This document shows, piece after piece, positions 18,401 through 30,189 of a stretch of 64,000 bases of DNA. The notes beneath the pieces were generated by a model. It made no database searches and was not told the DNA's origin. It was given only the letters and a program-made list of their open reading frames with translations. Numbering within the stretch: the stretch's first letter is position 1; the number at the start of each line of letters is the position of its first letter. The translations under genes and the position numbers were made by a program. Origin of the DNA: Prorocentrum cordatum (Eukaryota > Sar > Dinophyceae > Prorocentrales > Prorocentraceae). Location: assembly GCA_963575745.1 (NCBI GenBank), contig CAUYUJ010009347.1:327001-391000 (forward strand). Reading direction: 5' to 3'.

Positions 18401-19350
18401 GACGATGGCGGTAATGGATTGCGATGGCATGAAACGGGTGGCATGACATCTGATCGTGCAGTGGGAGATGCGGCTAGGCTATAGTATGGTCCTCGATCTC
18501 CCTTGTTTCCTCCCCCCTCCAGCTTGGCTGACGAGGAGCGAACGGCTTGCTTGTAAGAGTGAGCTTACGGCACCGCATTCTGAGACAGCAGCTGTGCCAA
18601 CTTCTGTCAATCGTAAATTGGCGAACGATCCAGGAGAATGCGAAAGGCCTGCAAGCGCTCCAGGTGCACGCGTCAAGCGTTCTATGCGCGTGACCTCTGG
18701 GAGTACGCGCCCCGCTCCCAGCAGCTTGAAGCCGCCTCGGAGGACGACGCGGTCGCCCCCTGTCTTTGCGTCCACCAAGAGGGGCGCTGGGAACAGCTCC
18801 GCCAGGCCCTCGGGAAACATGTTTCGACTCCTCTTCGTGGCCCTGCTGCTCCCTGCTCAGCTCCTTCTTCCGTCATCTTCCTGCCCCCCTCTCCTTCCTC
18901 CTCCCCCCTCCTCTACTCCTTCACTCTCATCCGCATCCTTCCCGCCCCAGCCTCCCCCTCCTTCGCCTCCCCTCTCCCTCCTCTTCCCTCCTGCTGCTCC
19001 TTCCCCCTCCCTCGGGCTCCGACAGCGGCGACGGTTGCCCGGCGCCATTCAAATCCCCGCCTGGGTCCGCCTGCGTGGCGACGAGGCGGGGGCGCGAGCC
19101 CTTTTTGGCGCGCCTTCTACGTGCATCTTCGCATGCTGCACCTGCCGCTTGGAGTCAGCGCGCTGCCCTGTTCAGTCGGCTGGCCGCGGCTGGGAGGCGC
19201 GAAGCAGCTTCGCGCCAAACCGGCTTGGCGCAGGCGCCAGCGCGCCATCCGCGCCATCGCGCGGGTCCTCCCGCCCCTATCGACGCCGGAGGCGATTTGA
19301 GCACGACGACTTTCTTCTCAGCGTTATTCAGCCAGCGCGGCTCGTCCTGG
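18401..19350. other. No gene recognised; pyrimidine tract at about 18880-19010
   Basis: CTCC-rich low-complexity DNA in otherwise unremarkable GC-rich sequence. Open frames here lack convincing protein features. Confidence 0.5.
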
Positions 19351-19355
19351 TTGCG

Positions 19356-20810
19356 TGCGTGGTGTTTTACCTCCAACTTTGTGGAACGAGCGATGTGCCG
19401 AGCCAGTTCTGCGCCCGGACAGGAAGTTCCCGACTCTCGACGTCTTCGCACTCGGCGGCGGCCGCCTGGGCCGCTGGGGCGAGGTGAGACTGGCCTGGGA
19501 GCCAAGGGCGCGCGCGGCAAGTGTCAAGGCGGCCAGTTCGATCCCGCGCGCGCGCCTGTGCCGCCGCTGGCCGCTACCTTGGCTGGTGGGGGACAGGCTG
19601 CGGCGGGGCCGCCGCGGGCTGGTTGGGCTTCTGGTTCATTTTCGTCTCGCCGCCCGTCGCGGGCGGTCGCCTTCGGTCGCGTTTGCAGACGAGGCCGAGT
19701 ATTCCGATGCCGAAGGCAGCCGCAACTCGCACTCCAAGAGCCTGGCAATTATTCCTGGTCTTCTTTCGGATGCACGCGCTCATGCTCACATCCCCGGAAA
19801 ATTGGGCCAGGGTGCGACAGTCGCAGAAAGGGGAGTTTTCTTTGCAGAGTGCCGCGGCCAGCTTCGCGCCCTTGCGGGGGCGCTCCGCCTGCGCGAGCGG
19901 GCGGGGGAGGTGGCCCGCGAGAGGTCGTGGCGCGCAGGTATTTTTACAGCGATTGACCCTCGCCAGCCGCACGGGCGGCAATTATCTCGGCACACGCAGC
20001 ACTCAAGCGCGCCCTGGCTCGGCAGGAAGCATTCGCTTCGAAGATCGAGGCTACCGGGGGCAAGGTGGCCAAGCTCGAGGAGCAGTTCGCACGGCGGGGC
20101 GAATGGGTCGGGCGCCGCAGGGTCGCCTGCGGCGAGATCGCGGCGAGTGGACCTTCGCTGCTCACAGGGGGCCGCACCTGGCGATGCCGCCGAGACCGAG
20201 GCGCCGCCGCAGGATCTTCTTCCTCCTCCTCCTCCTCCTCCTCCTCCTCCTCCTCTGCCAGTTGGCGCTCAGATGGCGGCGCCGCAGTTGGCCCCCGCAG
20301 GGGGCGCCCTTGCTGGCGCGCCGCCGCTTCAGCCGCGGCGGCCTCCCGACCATGTCGCGGTGCAACGGCAACTCGAGGCGCTTTCGTCCACCGTTCTCTC
20401 CAACGGGCAGCAGGTCGCTACCGTCGACGAGAAGCGGGGGAGCTTGGTTTCTGCATTGGGGAATGGCGCTGGCAATCTGCAGATTCCTCCTGTTCCGTGG
20501 CAGTTCGCTTCTCCTGCAGGGGTTCGGGCAGCAGCGCTATTTGCGACGCGCGTTGTGCTGCATGCTGGTGCCCCTCTTGCCCGTGCCGCCCGCCCGCAGG
20601 CGGCGCGGCCGCCTTCGGGCTCCGCGGCGGCCTCGGCGCGCCGCGCGGCGTCGGCCGATCGGTCAAGGGGTGATCGCCGCGCCGAGCGCAGCGCCAGTCC
20701 CGGGCGAGGTCGCGCCGTGCGAGCGCGCGCCGGCGGCGGCGACGGCGACGACGACGGGGATCTCGATTCCGATGCGGGAGGTCACAGGATCGCGTTGGAG
20801 GGGGGGTAGC
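19356..20810 (+). pseudogene. LINE 5' region: coiled-coil and Pro-rich segments
   Basis: One exon-like piece reads VLRPDRKFPTLDVFALGGGR and ends GRWGE at a strong donor (GAG|GTGAGA, 19481). Later, ALKRALARQEAFASKIEATG continues through GKVAKLEEQFARRGEW at about 20000-20110, a coiled-coil pattern. A Pro run from the CTC repeat at 20220-20262 leads into VAVQRQLEALSSTVLSNGQQ. These segments are in different frames, so introns or indels separate them. This is probably the nucleic-acid-binding ORF of the element (inference). Confidence 0.5.
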
Positions 20811-21764
20811 TGCACTTTCCACTCCGATCGGTTTGCCTGGCGACGGGAGTGATCATAGTTTCTAGGCGCTGTCAGGGCCGGCTTCGTGCCTGAGCCGCGT
20901 ATGCTGGTTTGTCTCAGTTCGGCAGTAGAGACCAGTGCAGCGTCGTCGTGATCGGCGGGTGTACTTGAGATTTCTATGTGATTGTGCTGTGTTTTTTTTC
21001 GAGTCTCTGTCCTCCTTCCTTGGATCTGAGCCTTCAGGGCTTTCAGAGGATCGAGATTTACGCCGAATCCTATTGTAGTGGAGGGACATCCAGCGTTTCT
21101 CAGGCCTGGACCTTTTGCGTCCTCGTTGTCTTGCATGATGGCGCCATTCGCTATTTGGCTGATTTTGCAGGCGCGTCGAGACGGACGAGTTCGCTATGGT
21201 TTCTTGTCGGTTGTGCCTGGTGTCAGAGGCTATAGCTCTTGTGTGGGCAATGTCTCGGTCGTTGCAGGCGCCCTTGTCGCCCGCCTGTGCGCTTCTCTTT
21301 GGGCAGCGCGATCGTGATGAATGCGGCGCATTGTACGTGGAATGCGCCGGCGCTGAGAGGTTTATCGAGCTGCTTGCGTCCAATGTATCATGTCATGGCG
21401 CGCGCGCGCGCCGTGGCTCCGCATTGCGCGCGCGCAATCGTCCGCCAGCGCGCGAATGTGTATATGCTCTAGCGGCCCTGGCGGGGCTCGGGAATCATCT
21501 TCTACGCGCCCGTGGAGGCCGTCTGTTTTCCACGGCGGTCTCTCTGCCGAATGGGCCTGGCTCGCGTTGCCTCCCGAAGACCTGCGGTCCCAGTGCGGCG
21601 GCGTCGACGAGAACGTTCCAGTCTCGTGCGGCCCCTTGAGCGCTTCGGCACGCCCGCCCCTTGCCACCCCTGTCGGCGCGGTTCCGGACCTCGCCCAGGC
21701 CGCGCATCAACAATTCCGCATGGAGTGGGTCCCGCATCAACAATTCCGCATGGCCTTCGCCGAT

Positions 21765-22530
21765 GTCCTGACCCTACAGAGCACATCCAAGGGCAAGAGG
21801 GCGGTGGGAGCTCGTGTTTTGACTTCGGGACGCCTTCGGCTACTAGCTGAACAGTTTCGCCTTCATGGGCTCTCTATTTTGGGCGCCGCTGAAACTTGAG
21901 TGCCTACCCCGGGCTGGGCTACCGCTGGTTGTTACCTTGTGCTGCGCGGTTTTAGGCATGAGTCAGGGGCGTTTGGCTGATCACTGTGGGTTCGGCGTAA
22001 CTAACAGCTCGCCCCTGGGCGACCTGATTCAGCGGCGTCTCGGCGGTGCGTTGGCCGGGGCCGAAGCACCCCCCGCCGTGCTTATCGTCGACGTGACTGT
22101 CGCCTCCCTAAGCGCCACCTTCTGCGTTGCGCAGGAACCGCATCCAGGGCGTGATCGCCGCTTCGTTCGGCGCTGGCAGAAGCGCGCCGCGGGCCCCCTG
22201 CGGCGGGCCCTGGCAGATCGTAGCCGACTTCTTGATTTTGATGGCCGACGCCAACGCCGCCGCCAGGTCAATTAATTGTGTCCAGCTCGGCAGGCAGCAT
22301 TGGCACTGAGGCTGAGACGTGTTGTGGATCTTGTTTTCATCGGCTATTTCGGGATGTTCAACTTCGCGCGCCCGGCGCCTTCCAGGGCCTAACCGGGCGC
22401 GATGATTGCGTTGCCGTGCCGAGATCTTGCTTGGCGCTCTCTTCCGGCACCAAAGTTAGTCGGGATGTAATGCTGTCGCTATCAAATCTGACCCTGAGTG
22501 CAGATTCGCGCGGACATGCGAGCGCCCAAT
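21765..22530 (+). pseudogene. LINE apurinic-type endonuclease domain (broken)
   Basis: The start reads DVLTLQSTSKGKRAVGARVL and LLAEQFRLHGLSILGAAET, matching the first strand and the helix with the catalytic Glu of this endonuclease fold. A TGA (21897) then replaces the usual Arg codon. Further matches are spread over three frames: TPGWATAGCYLVLRGF, HPGRDRRFVRRWQKR (the His-containing HAPH.G region), ADFLILMADANAAARS (the GDxN motif, here ADAN) and FHRLFRDVQLRAPGAF. The family match is from general knowledge of LINE endonucleases, not a search. Confidence 0.65.
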
Positions 22531-22865
22531 GTCCGAGCGCGAAGTGCCCCGCATGCCCGCGAGCCCGTCCTGGGCCCCAAGTTGCTCAGATTTCCGGAGA
22601 GGTTTGGCAATCTCACGAGCGTATGATGCGCTGTCCTATTCCGGCGCTGCAGGTGCCACCAGCTCAGCACTGCTCGGCCGTCGCCGCTCGTCGAGAGGGC
22701 GCGTGGGAAAACTTCGCGGCTTCGCAAGTGGAGCAGGCGGTTTTGTCCGAGCCCGCACGTGTACACTTGCAAGCTGTGCGCGAGTGCCGCCGGGCTTTGC
22801 GACGGATCCGTGGGTCTGTTGCTCGGTTCTTGCAAGGTGTGGCGTTCCGAGCATGGGGCGCTGGC

Positions 22866-22912
22866 GTGGGTGGGGTGGGGTGGGGTGGGGTGGGGTGGTG
22901 GTGTGTGTGTGT

Positions 22913-22943
<31 letters not shown>

Positions 22944-22947
22944 GGGT
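22866..22947. repeat. GGGGT / GT / poly-G compound microsatellite
   Basis: GTGGGGTGGGG units, then (GT)n, then about 20 G. Lies inside the LINE remnant. Confidence 0.95.
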
Positions 22948-23689
22948 AAGGTCGTTTCTGGATGGGCAGCTTCCTGGGCGACATTATGGCGTGTTTTCCT
23001 GGGCTGGTAGACTTGCTCGGCTGGCTTCGGAATCCGCCCTTGTTGGCTTATGATTATCTGCGTGATCGACGATTTCGATCGGCACGGGTTCGAGTCAAAT
23101 GATTGTTTGCTTTTCTTGAACACTGTCCGCGAGCGGCTACCTATTTGGAGAATCAGCGCAGTTGGTCTTGGCTGGCGTTTCTGCGTCGGTCATTACATCA
23201 GCGGGTGCAGGCCTTCCAGTTTCTGCTGCTACATCCGCTGAATAAAGCTGCCGCGCTGGGTCGCGCATGGATATTGACGGTGCTCTTAACGCTATAGCTC
23301 ACAATCCATCGGGGTCTCCACTCTGCAAAGGAGCTCGGGGATGCTTTTGCCGCGTTGAGGCAACAACAAAACGACAAGCTAGACTGCCACCTGCAGCCTG
23401 AGGCCCGGACGGACTTCTGGATTCCACTGTGGGCAGGGTAGTGAGTTTCGGCCGGAGCTCCTGGCCAAGCAGGAAATCGCGGTCAAAGTGTTTCCCGACG
23501 CGCTCCTTCATATATTCCAAGACCGGCGCTGGCCAGCCTCGGCTGCCTCGAGGCACGCGCGCCGCATTTCTATATTGCAAGGCTTCCCAAGGGCAGCGCA
23601 GGCGGCGGTGATGGCCTGCATTGCAAGTTCGCGCACGTGGGCGCCAGTTCTTTGGCATTTGCCTGGTGCCCTCTCGCGGTGAAGACGTC

Positions 23690-24690
23690 GCTATTGATGT
23701 CGGAACACCTCAATTGAAAGGTGGCGATCTCGTTCGTATGCCTAAAGCTAACGGTAACATCGATTCACCTAGTGCGTCTCGGTCTGTCCTAGTCGCATCG
23801 CGCATGGGTAAGAAGTGCCACTCATGCCTTCGGGGGAAGCTTATCCCGGCCATGCAGTCTGTCTGCTGTAGGAGATCACCAGTGCGCGGGCATGCCTGGG
23901 CGCGGCAGTCAATTGGCCTCGCTAGCCGCTAGCTGCTAAGGTATCACAGAGGAGCTCGCTTAGTTCAGGTCTTTGCTTGGCATTTCTGTTCCTCGACGTC
24001 GTACTGTTTCTTTGCGTGGCCAGTCGCGAGCTAGTCCTTGTCGCGGACCTTTCGCCGCAGGCCTTCGAATAATTATTGCAGCGTGTTGGCCTACCAGTGT
24101 CATGTCTTCCCCTTCTAGCTCAGCGATTGCAAGGGCTTCCACGCCTGCGCCAGCGTCTTGACTGGGGTTCGCTTCGAGGCCATGGTCGACGGGGGCCTTT
24201 CGCATGGCGTGGTTTCAGTTTTCTGGGGCGTCGGGGGTTGCAGTGATTTTTCGGCGGGCCAGGCGTGGAACGCCTTTTGGGGGGGCCGTGGTTTGGCAAA
24301 TTCTCTTCGGGGTTACCAACAGTCAGTGTTGCTCGGGAGCTCGGTGTTTTGGGGTTGACGTTCAGCTTTCCTGGGCCGCGCGATGATTTTTCTTAGCAGC
24401 GGGCTTGCGGGCCTGAGGTGGGCTTTCTTGGACAGGCTTACGAGGGCGACTCGCTGTGCGCCCGTTTGGCGCCGCTCCGGTATTTTGCGGAGCGCCTGGG
24501 GGATGTTGGCAGGATCACCTTCAAGTCCTATGCCCCTGTGGGTCTCGAGCCGCGCCTCATGGCAGGCAAGACGGAGCTCATGTTGCACCTGCGTGGGCCG
24601 ACTGTATTGGCAGCATGTCGTTCGTACTTGGGATAAGCAGTTTCCAGTGCGTAGCTTGCTGTGTGGAACGTCTTTCGCTCTGCTGTTCAC
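23690..24690 (+). pseudogene. LINE reverse transcriptase domain (broken)
   Basis: An early piece reads SVLVASRMGKKCHSCLRGKL and IPAMQS, the fingers region (RSILV...GK..H..LR). About 23970 a piece with FLFLDVVLFLCVA matches the first catalytic Asp motif. At 24418-24636 YEGDSLCARLAPLRYFAERL, then LMAGKTELMLHLRGP, matches the region after the DD motif with its conserved GKTE. A clear YADD box is not seen intact. The pieces are in different frames and cannot encode an active enzyme as they stand. Confidence 0.6.
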
Positions 24691-25159
24691 TTAGGCGCGG
24701 CCTCTGCAGACAGGGCCGTGTTTGGACTTGAGTTGGCCCATCGAGATGCGGAACCTAAAAGTTTTAATGTCGGTCCCCGGTGAAGCCCTCAAGAGGGTTG
24801 CCGCGGTGTCTGGCACCCCCGAGTTGATCATCGACAAGTCCCCGGCCATGACAGGGCCAGGGCCTAATCTGTCAGGTGGTGCAGGTGGGCGCTTAGATTG
24901 TCGAGGTTTGAATCGGGGGACCTGCAGGTGATGACGCCCTGGCGGCTGCGTTGCGTCCTGCTGTGGCCGTGCTGCCGCGAGTGGCGCGCCTGCGTCTGTC
25001 TGGTCAAGTGCTGGCTGCTGCCCTTCGCCGCCCCCGGCGCTGTCGACGGCCGATTGCGCTCTGGCCCCGGCGAAGTCTCGGGGGGAATTCTGGTTGCGCC
25101 ATATCTTGGACAACCCGGTGTTGGTGCGCGCTCATCATCGCGCGCGTCAAGACTTGCCG

Positions 25160-25780
25160 TTGCCTTCGAGGGATCCCGGCGCGTGGGTCGCTAAGGTCGG
25201 TGCTTCGGCCTCTGCTTGGAAGCGCGCTCTGCAGGAGGCCACTGAAGCCAGTATCGAAAAAGCTGAATGATTAGGGTGGCGCACGGTGGGGGAGACGACT
25301 ATTGCAGCTGTTGCCTTCTGAGTGCCTACTTCCACCTCGCGACCTCCCTCCCCGGCGTGCTCAGCCGTCATTTAAGTGTCACTCCTGCGACTGTCCTACT
25401 ACGGGCGTGGGCTCGCTGGATGCGCGTGCGCGCGCGCTGCGCGCGACTCTTTCTCAGGGCTGGCTCGCGGGTGCTATGGGGCAAGCAGGTGCAAGGCGTG
25501 CTTGCGTACTTTTGAGTCGCGCGCCATATTCGTCATGTTGCAGCATGGCGGCCCGTCTGCTTGATATTTTATGTCAATCGTTTGCCGCGGCGCGTTCCAT
25601 ATCTATTGAAGGAATGTGCGGGTCTGGGACGCGATCCGCAGAAGCAGGCGCATCGACGGGGATATGCCCCTTCGCGCGCCATTGGCCCACCTCGAGGATT
25701 GCAGCTGGCCCTGTCCATCCAGCTGCTGCCATGCACTGAGGCATGTATTCCGGAGACCAGGCGTTCGAGTTTGCACATCA
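25160..25780 (+). pseudogene. LINE 3' region with Cys/His motifs
   Basis: AWVAKVGASASAWKRALQEA lies at about 25186-25260. FKCHSCDCPTTGVGSLDAR (about 25370) and CKACLRTFESRAIF (about 25490) resemble the C-terminal zinc-knuckle/C2H2 motifs found after RT in many non-LTR elements. Frames differ between the two. Confidence 0.45.
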
Positions 25781-26079
25781 TGTTTTGCTTGACGTCACGG
25801 GGTGGTCAAGAAATATCTGACCAGTTTGCCGCTGCCCCTCCTGACCCTGGCTCAGTGAACGATTTTTTTTTGATTTCCCGTTCGACCCCGATTTGTGCAC
25901 TCTACAGCGCAATGCAGTTCGCCCATCGCCGGCTGCTTCGCCGCGCAGTTTTCGGCGGACATTTTTACCGAACAGCTTTTGCTGATAGGCTTCGAGTGGA
26001 CTCAAAAGAGAGCATCTGATGACTCCACAGGGGGGTCTGAGCGGGTGCCGGGGAAAAGAACCGGGAACAGAGCCGGGCT

Positions 26080-26500
26080 CGTCACTTCGTGCTCTTCGAC
26101 CTCCCAGAACTCCATTCCCGGGCCACATTTTGAAGAACCGGCGCCAACTGTAAGCCATTTCGTGCTCTTCGACTTCCCAGAACTCCATTCCCGGGCCACA
26201 TGTTGGATGCCCGGAGCCAACTGTATGCCTTTTCGTGCTCTTCGATTTCCCAGAACTCCATTCCCGGGCCACATTTTGGATGCCCGGAGCCAACTGTAGG
26301 CCACTTCGTGCTCTTCGAGTTCCCAGAACTCCATTCCTGGGCGACATTTTGAATGCCCGGAGCCAATTGTAGGCCACTTCGTGGTCTTCGAGTTCCCAGA
26401 ACTCCACTCTTGGGTATGATTTTGAATGCCCGGAGCCAATTGTAGGCCACTTCGTGTTCTTCGAGTTCCCAGAATTCCACTCCTGGGCCACATTTTGAAT
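26080..26500. repeat. 73-bp minisatellite
   Basis: The marker CGTGCTCTTCGA recurs at 26088, 26161, 26234, 26307, 26380 and 26453, an exact 73-bp period over nearly six units. Because 73 is not a multiple of three, all three minus frames read the same peptide in turn (EFWELEEHEVAY), so those ORFs are artefacts. Confidence 0.95.
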
Positions 26501-27195
26501 GCTGAGACAGGCTGAGGCTGAGGCAGGCTGAGGCTGAGGCAGGCTAAGGCTGAGGTCGAGGCTCAAGGCAGACTGAGGCTGAGGCTGAAGCAGGCTGAGG
26601 CTGAGGCTGATGCAAGCTGAGGCTGAGGCAGGCTGATGCTGAGGCAGGCTGAGGCTGAGGCTGAGGCTGATGCAAGCTGAGGCTGAGGCAGGCTGAGGCT
26701 GAGGCCAAGGCTGAAGGCAGACTGAGGCTTTGGCTGAAGCAGGCTGAGGCTGAGGCTGAGGTTGAGGCTGAGGCAGGCTGAGGCTGAGGCTGAGGCAGGC
26801 TGAGGCTGAGGCAGGCTGAGGCTGAGGCAGGCTGAGGCTGATGCAGGCTGAGGCTGAGGCAGCCCGAGGCTGAAGGCAGACTGAGGCTGAGGCTGAAGCA
26901 GGCTGAGGCTGAGGCTGAGGCAGGCTGAGGTGAGGCTGAGGCAGGGCTGATGCTGAGGCTGAGGCTGAGGCTGATGAGGCTGAGGCTGAGGCTGAGGGCT
27001 GAGGCCGAGGCTGAGGCTGGCTGAGGCAGGCTGAGGCTGAGGCTGAGGCCTGAGGCTGAGGCTGAGGCTGAGGCTCATGCAGGCTGAGGCTGAGGCAGGC
27101 GGAGGCTGAGGCCGAGGCTGAAGGCAGACTGAGGCTGAGGCTGAGGCTGAGGCTGAGGCAGGCTGAGGCTAAGGCTGAGGCAGGCTGAGGCTGTG
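26500..27195. repeat. GAGGCT hexamer satellite
   Basis: About 690 bp of GAGGCT/GAGGCAGGCT units with occasional variants (AAGGCAGACT), ending in CTGCGACTGCC-type repeats at 27190-27240. Confidence 0.95.
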
Positions 27196-27249
27196 ACTGC
27201 GACTGCCGTTGCCACTGCGACTGTCATCGCGAATGCGACTACGACTGCG

Positions 27250-28261
27250 AAAACAGCAGAATTCTACAACTGAATTCTCATCCGAATCTTAAGGGGAATG
27301 CTTCCAGATATGCTCCTACACATCGCTGTTAGGTTGCTTTGCCGGGATAATTTTGTGGTCAGTGGCGGCGGGGGATTTGCAGTGCGCAGTCGAGACTCAG
27401 TCCTATCTTGGTCTCAGTCGGGACTCAGCTCCAGCTTGTTCTTCCCGACGTGGAGAGATTTGTTCTGTCGTTGGAAGCTTTGCTGGATGCTGATGTCGGG
27501 GGCTCTCCTGCCAGCGCCCCGGTAGTAGAGGGGGGTGCACTTCCGCGGATCGTCCTCGCACTAGCTGCACAGGTCCTCTGGGGCCTTCGCCATGGGGCCC
27601 CCCGTGCCCCTCGGCATAGACGCGCGCCGGCGCCCGGTGGCCGTTGCGAGCTTGGCGCGGCCAGTCCAGGTAGCGCGCTGGCGCGCGCGGGCGGGCCTCT
27701 GGCTTGCGCTTCGTCGGCGGCGCGACGCCCACGAAGCGCTCGGTCGGCGTCTGCGAGGCAGCGCGGCGGGGCCCCCTGCAGCGCGCGCCCCCCAGCGTTT
27801 GGCCCCTATGCCGCGGGTCTTGCGGTGGCCCAGCCGGGTCGGCCACCGGCAGTGCAGCAGCGGGTCCCTGGCGTGCAGACGGGCGCCTCCATGCGGAAGG
27901 GGCTCGGCTCGGCCTCCCCCCCTGTGTCTTCCTCGCCCAGCGGGTGGTGGCCGCGGCCGGTGCCTCCTCCGAACACGGGCCGCCTGTCTCGGGCGCGGGG
28001 GGCCCGTTCCTCGACCGCCGCGGCCTCGACGGGTGGGGCTCGCGCGCCGGTGGGGGGCGTCCGCGCGGCTCGCGCGGGGGTGCCCGGGCTGGGCGTCATC
28101 GGACGGCCCCGGCCAAGCGCCGCTGAAGGCGGCGGCGCAGGTTCGGGGGTATCGCGCTCCCATGGGCGCGAGGGCGTGCATGATGGCCCGTGGGGCCTTG
28201 GCCTCCGCGTCGAGCAGCGGCGCAGGGCCGTCTGGCCCCGCGACGTGCAGCGGCGCTTCCG
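27250..28261. other. GC-rich DNA, no gene assigned
   Basis: Open frames overlap on both strands because stop codons are scarce. Minus-strand fragments such as ERFVGVAPPTKRKPEARPRA look possibly coding, but I cannot support a model. Confidence 0.4.
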
Positions 28262-28560
28262 CTACAGCGTCGGCGGCCGAGCCCAGGTCGTCAACCCGTA
28301 CTTGTGCTGGAGCCGTTCAGCTGCGTCGACGTCGGTGCTCAGCATTCCCCGCTCCACCGGGAACACCTTCGCCGAGGCCGTCTGGCTCGAGGGGCGTCGG
28401 CGCGCCTCCTCGGAGATGCGGGCGCGTGGCGCCTCCTTGTCCAGAACCTCGGGCTCTGGCTGATGGCCCCGCGGCAGATCGATCGGGTCGTCGTCGGCGT
28501 CGTTGGCGGTGGCTCCCGACCCTTCTTGTCGGCGGCCGGTCCGCGGGCTGCTGCCGCGGC
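28262..28560 (-). pseudogene. Minus-strand coding segment, unknown family
   Basis: The minus strand reads SGATANDADDDPIDLPRGHQ, EVLDKEAPRARISEEARR and KVFPVERGMLSTDVDAAERL, then QHKYGLTTWARP, ending at a stop at 28262. The mix of hydrophobic and charged residues is much more protein-like than neighbouring frames. Upstream frames become Arg/Pro-rich, so the exon boundary is unclear. It may be the 3' part of the broken gene at 30190-31340, but that is a guess. Confidence 0.4.
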
Positions 28561-30189
28561 TGCGATGGGCCCCGCCAGACTCGGGGCGGCAGCGGATCTC
28601 GGCGTCGGCGGGGCGGGCGCCCCCGATTGCCTTTCGAACTCCGCGTTCTCCGCGACTCGCCGGCCGGCTCCTCCGGCTCGGGGGCGCTCGCCTGGGCCAG
28701 GCGGCCCGGCCTCCTGTCCTCCTCGTGTCCTCTTTTAAAGGCGCGGACGCGCGCGCTGGGCGCCGGGCCCGGGCGGCTCGCTCCCCGCGGCCACGCCCTC
28801 GCCCAGTCATCCTTCGCCGCGCGTTGTGCGCAGCGGTCATTTCTCTCCTCGCACCCCCCCCCTTCCCGTCCTCTTCCTCGCTTGTCGCAATCGATGCGCG
28901 CGTGCGTGGCGGCGTTTGCGTTTCGCGCGCTCGCCTGGGCAATGATTGTCACGGGTAGCTGTGCGCAGGTGCATTTTGATCACGGGGGGCGGGGTTTGTC
29001 CGCCCCTGCTGTCGCCAGCAGCGCGTTGTTGAACAGGTGCCTGGCGTTTCGCGGGCTTGTTTGCGGTGGGAGCTTCAGAGATTTATTATTCATTTGTTCA
29101 GGAAGTTGTTCGGCGCAAGTTCGCGGGTTCGTTGGTGGCCCAGCCTTTTGCGCATCTGCAAAAGACCGAGCCCGGCCCGCCCAGCGCCGCGGGCGTTTGC
29201 GGCCGCGCCTTCGGGGGCGCGCCCGGCGCGCGTCGGCGCGATGAGCAGCTGGGCCCTGGCGGCCCGTGCGCCCGCGACCGGTCGGCCTCGGCCGGCAGCT
29301 GGCGAGGAGGATCGCCTGCGCGCGGCGCGCCCGCCGCCCAGTCAAGCGCGGGCGGCCGCCAGCCGTCCCGCTTGGGCCGAGGGCGGGACCGGCGTGGCCG
29401 CGCAGGCGTACCGGGCCTGCTCGTGATCGCGGCTCGCGACCAGCGCGACGCATCCCTCGCGCTGCTCGGTGGCCAGGGAGTGGGCTCGCCCAGCTGGATT
29501 GGCGCCTCGGCGGTTCGGTGCTGGGGGGCGCTTCCGCGTCGCTGGCCGCGCGCCGAGCCCCGGGGGGGGGTTCGGGCAGGGGCGGCAGCGGCGGGCCGCG
29601 GGCGCGGCGGCGTGGTCGGCACAGCAGCGGGCCCCGCGGGCGACCGCGTCACCGAGGCGGCGGCTGCCGACCCGCGCGCAGCGCCGCCCCAGGCGCGCCG
29701 CGCGGTAAAAAGACAGGCGCGGCTGTGTAGCGGGGGCGGGCTTCCAGCGCCCCCGCGTGATCGTGCGCACACGACAGTTCGGCGTCTTCTGCGAGCAAGG
29801 GCACAGCGTCTCGCGCGGCTTGGTCTCGGCCTTTCTCAACGGCTGCGCGTGCCCGTCCTGGTTGTTGAGGACTTGGTCGGCGCTGCATTTGCACTCCTAC
29901 GGCTCGGGCTCCGTCTCCGAGAGGTCGCGCGCGCGGCGATCTCAGGCGGGGGGGCGTTCCGCGCCGGCGCGCGCAGCAGCGCTGGCGGAATCAGCGGGCG
30001 CCTCGGCGCCCGGCGCAGCCGCGGCTACTGGCCAGTACCGGCCAGGCAGCGGTGCCCGCAAGCCCCAAGCAACCGCCCCGCTGCCTTGAGCAGGCGACGC
30101 GCCTGGGCGACCAACCCCAGATGCTGCCCCCGGCCCGGCCCGGGGTCGGCTAGCTGCATGGCCCAGCCCGACCAGGTCGTCTGCGTCTA

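Larger units (their letters stand above)
19356..25780 (+). mobile_element. Decayed non-LTR (LINE-type) retrotransposon
   Basis: Pieces of a non-LTR element lie in order on the + strand: a coiled-coil first region, an endonuclease/exonuclease/phosphatase-type endonuclease, a reverse transcriptase and C-terminal zinc-finger-like motifs. Frames change repeatedly and in-frame stops interrupt recognisable motifs, so this is a pseudogene copy. A GGGGT/GT/G microsatellite sits between endonuclease and RT. I cannot define exact ends; no poly-A tail or target duplication was found. Confidence 0.7.

Noticed and set aside
25778-26566. 262-codon minus-strand ORF with repeated EFWELEEHE peptide
   Set aside because: It is the 73-bp minisatellite read in a rotating frame; all three minus frames are open with the same peptide.
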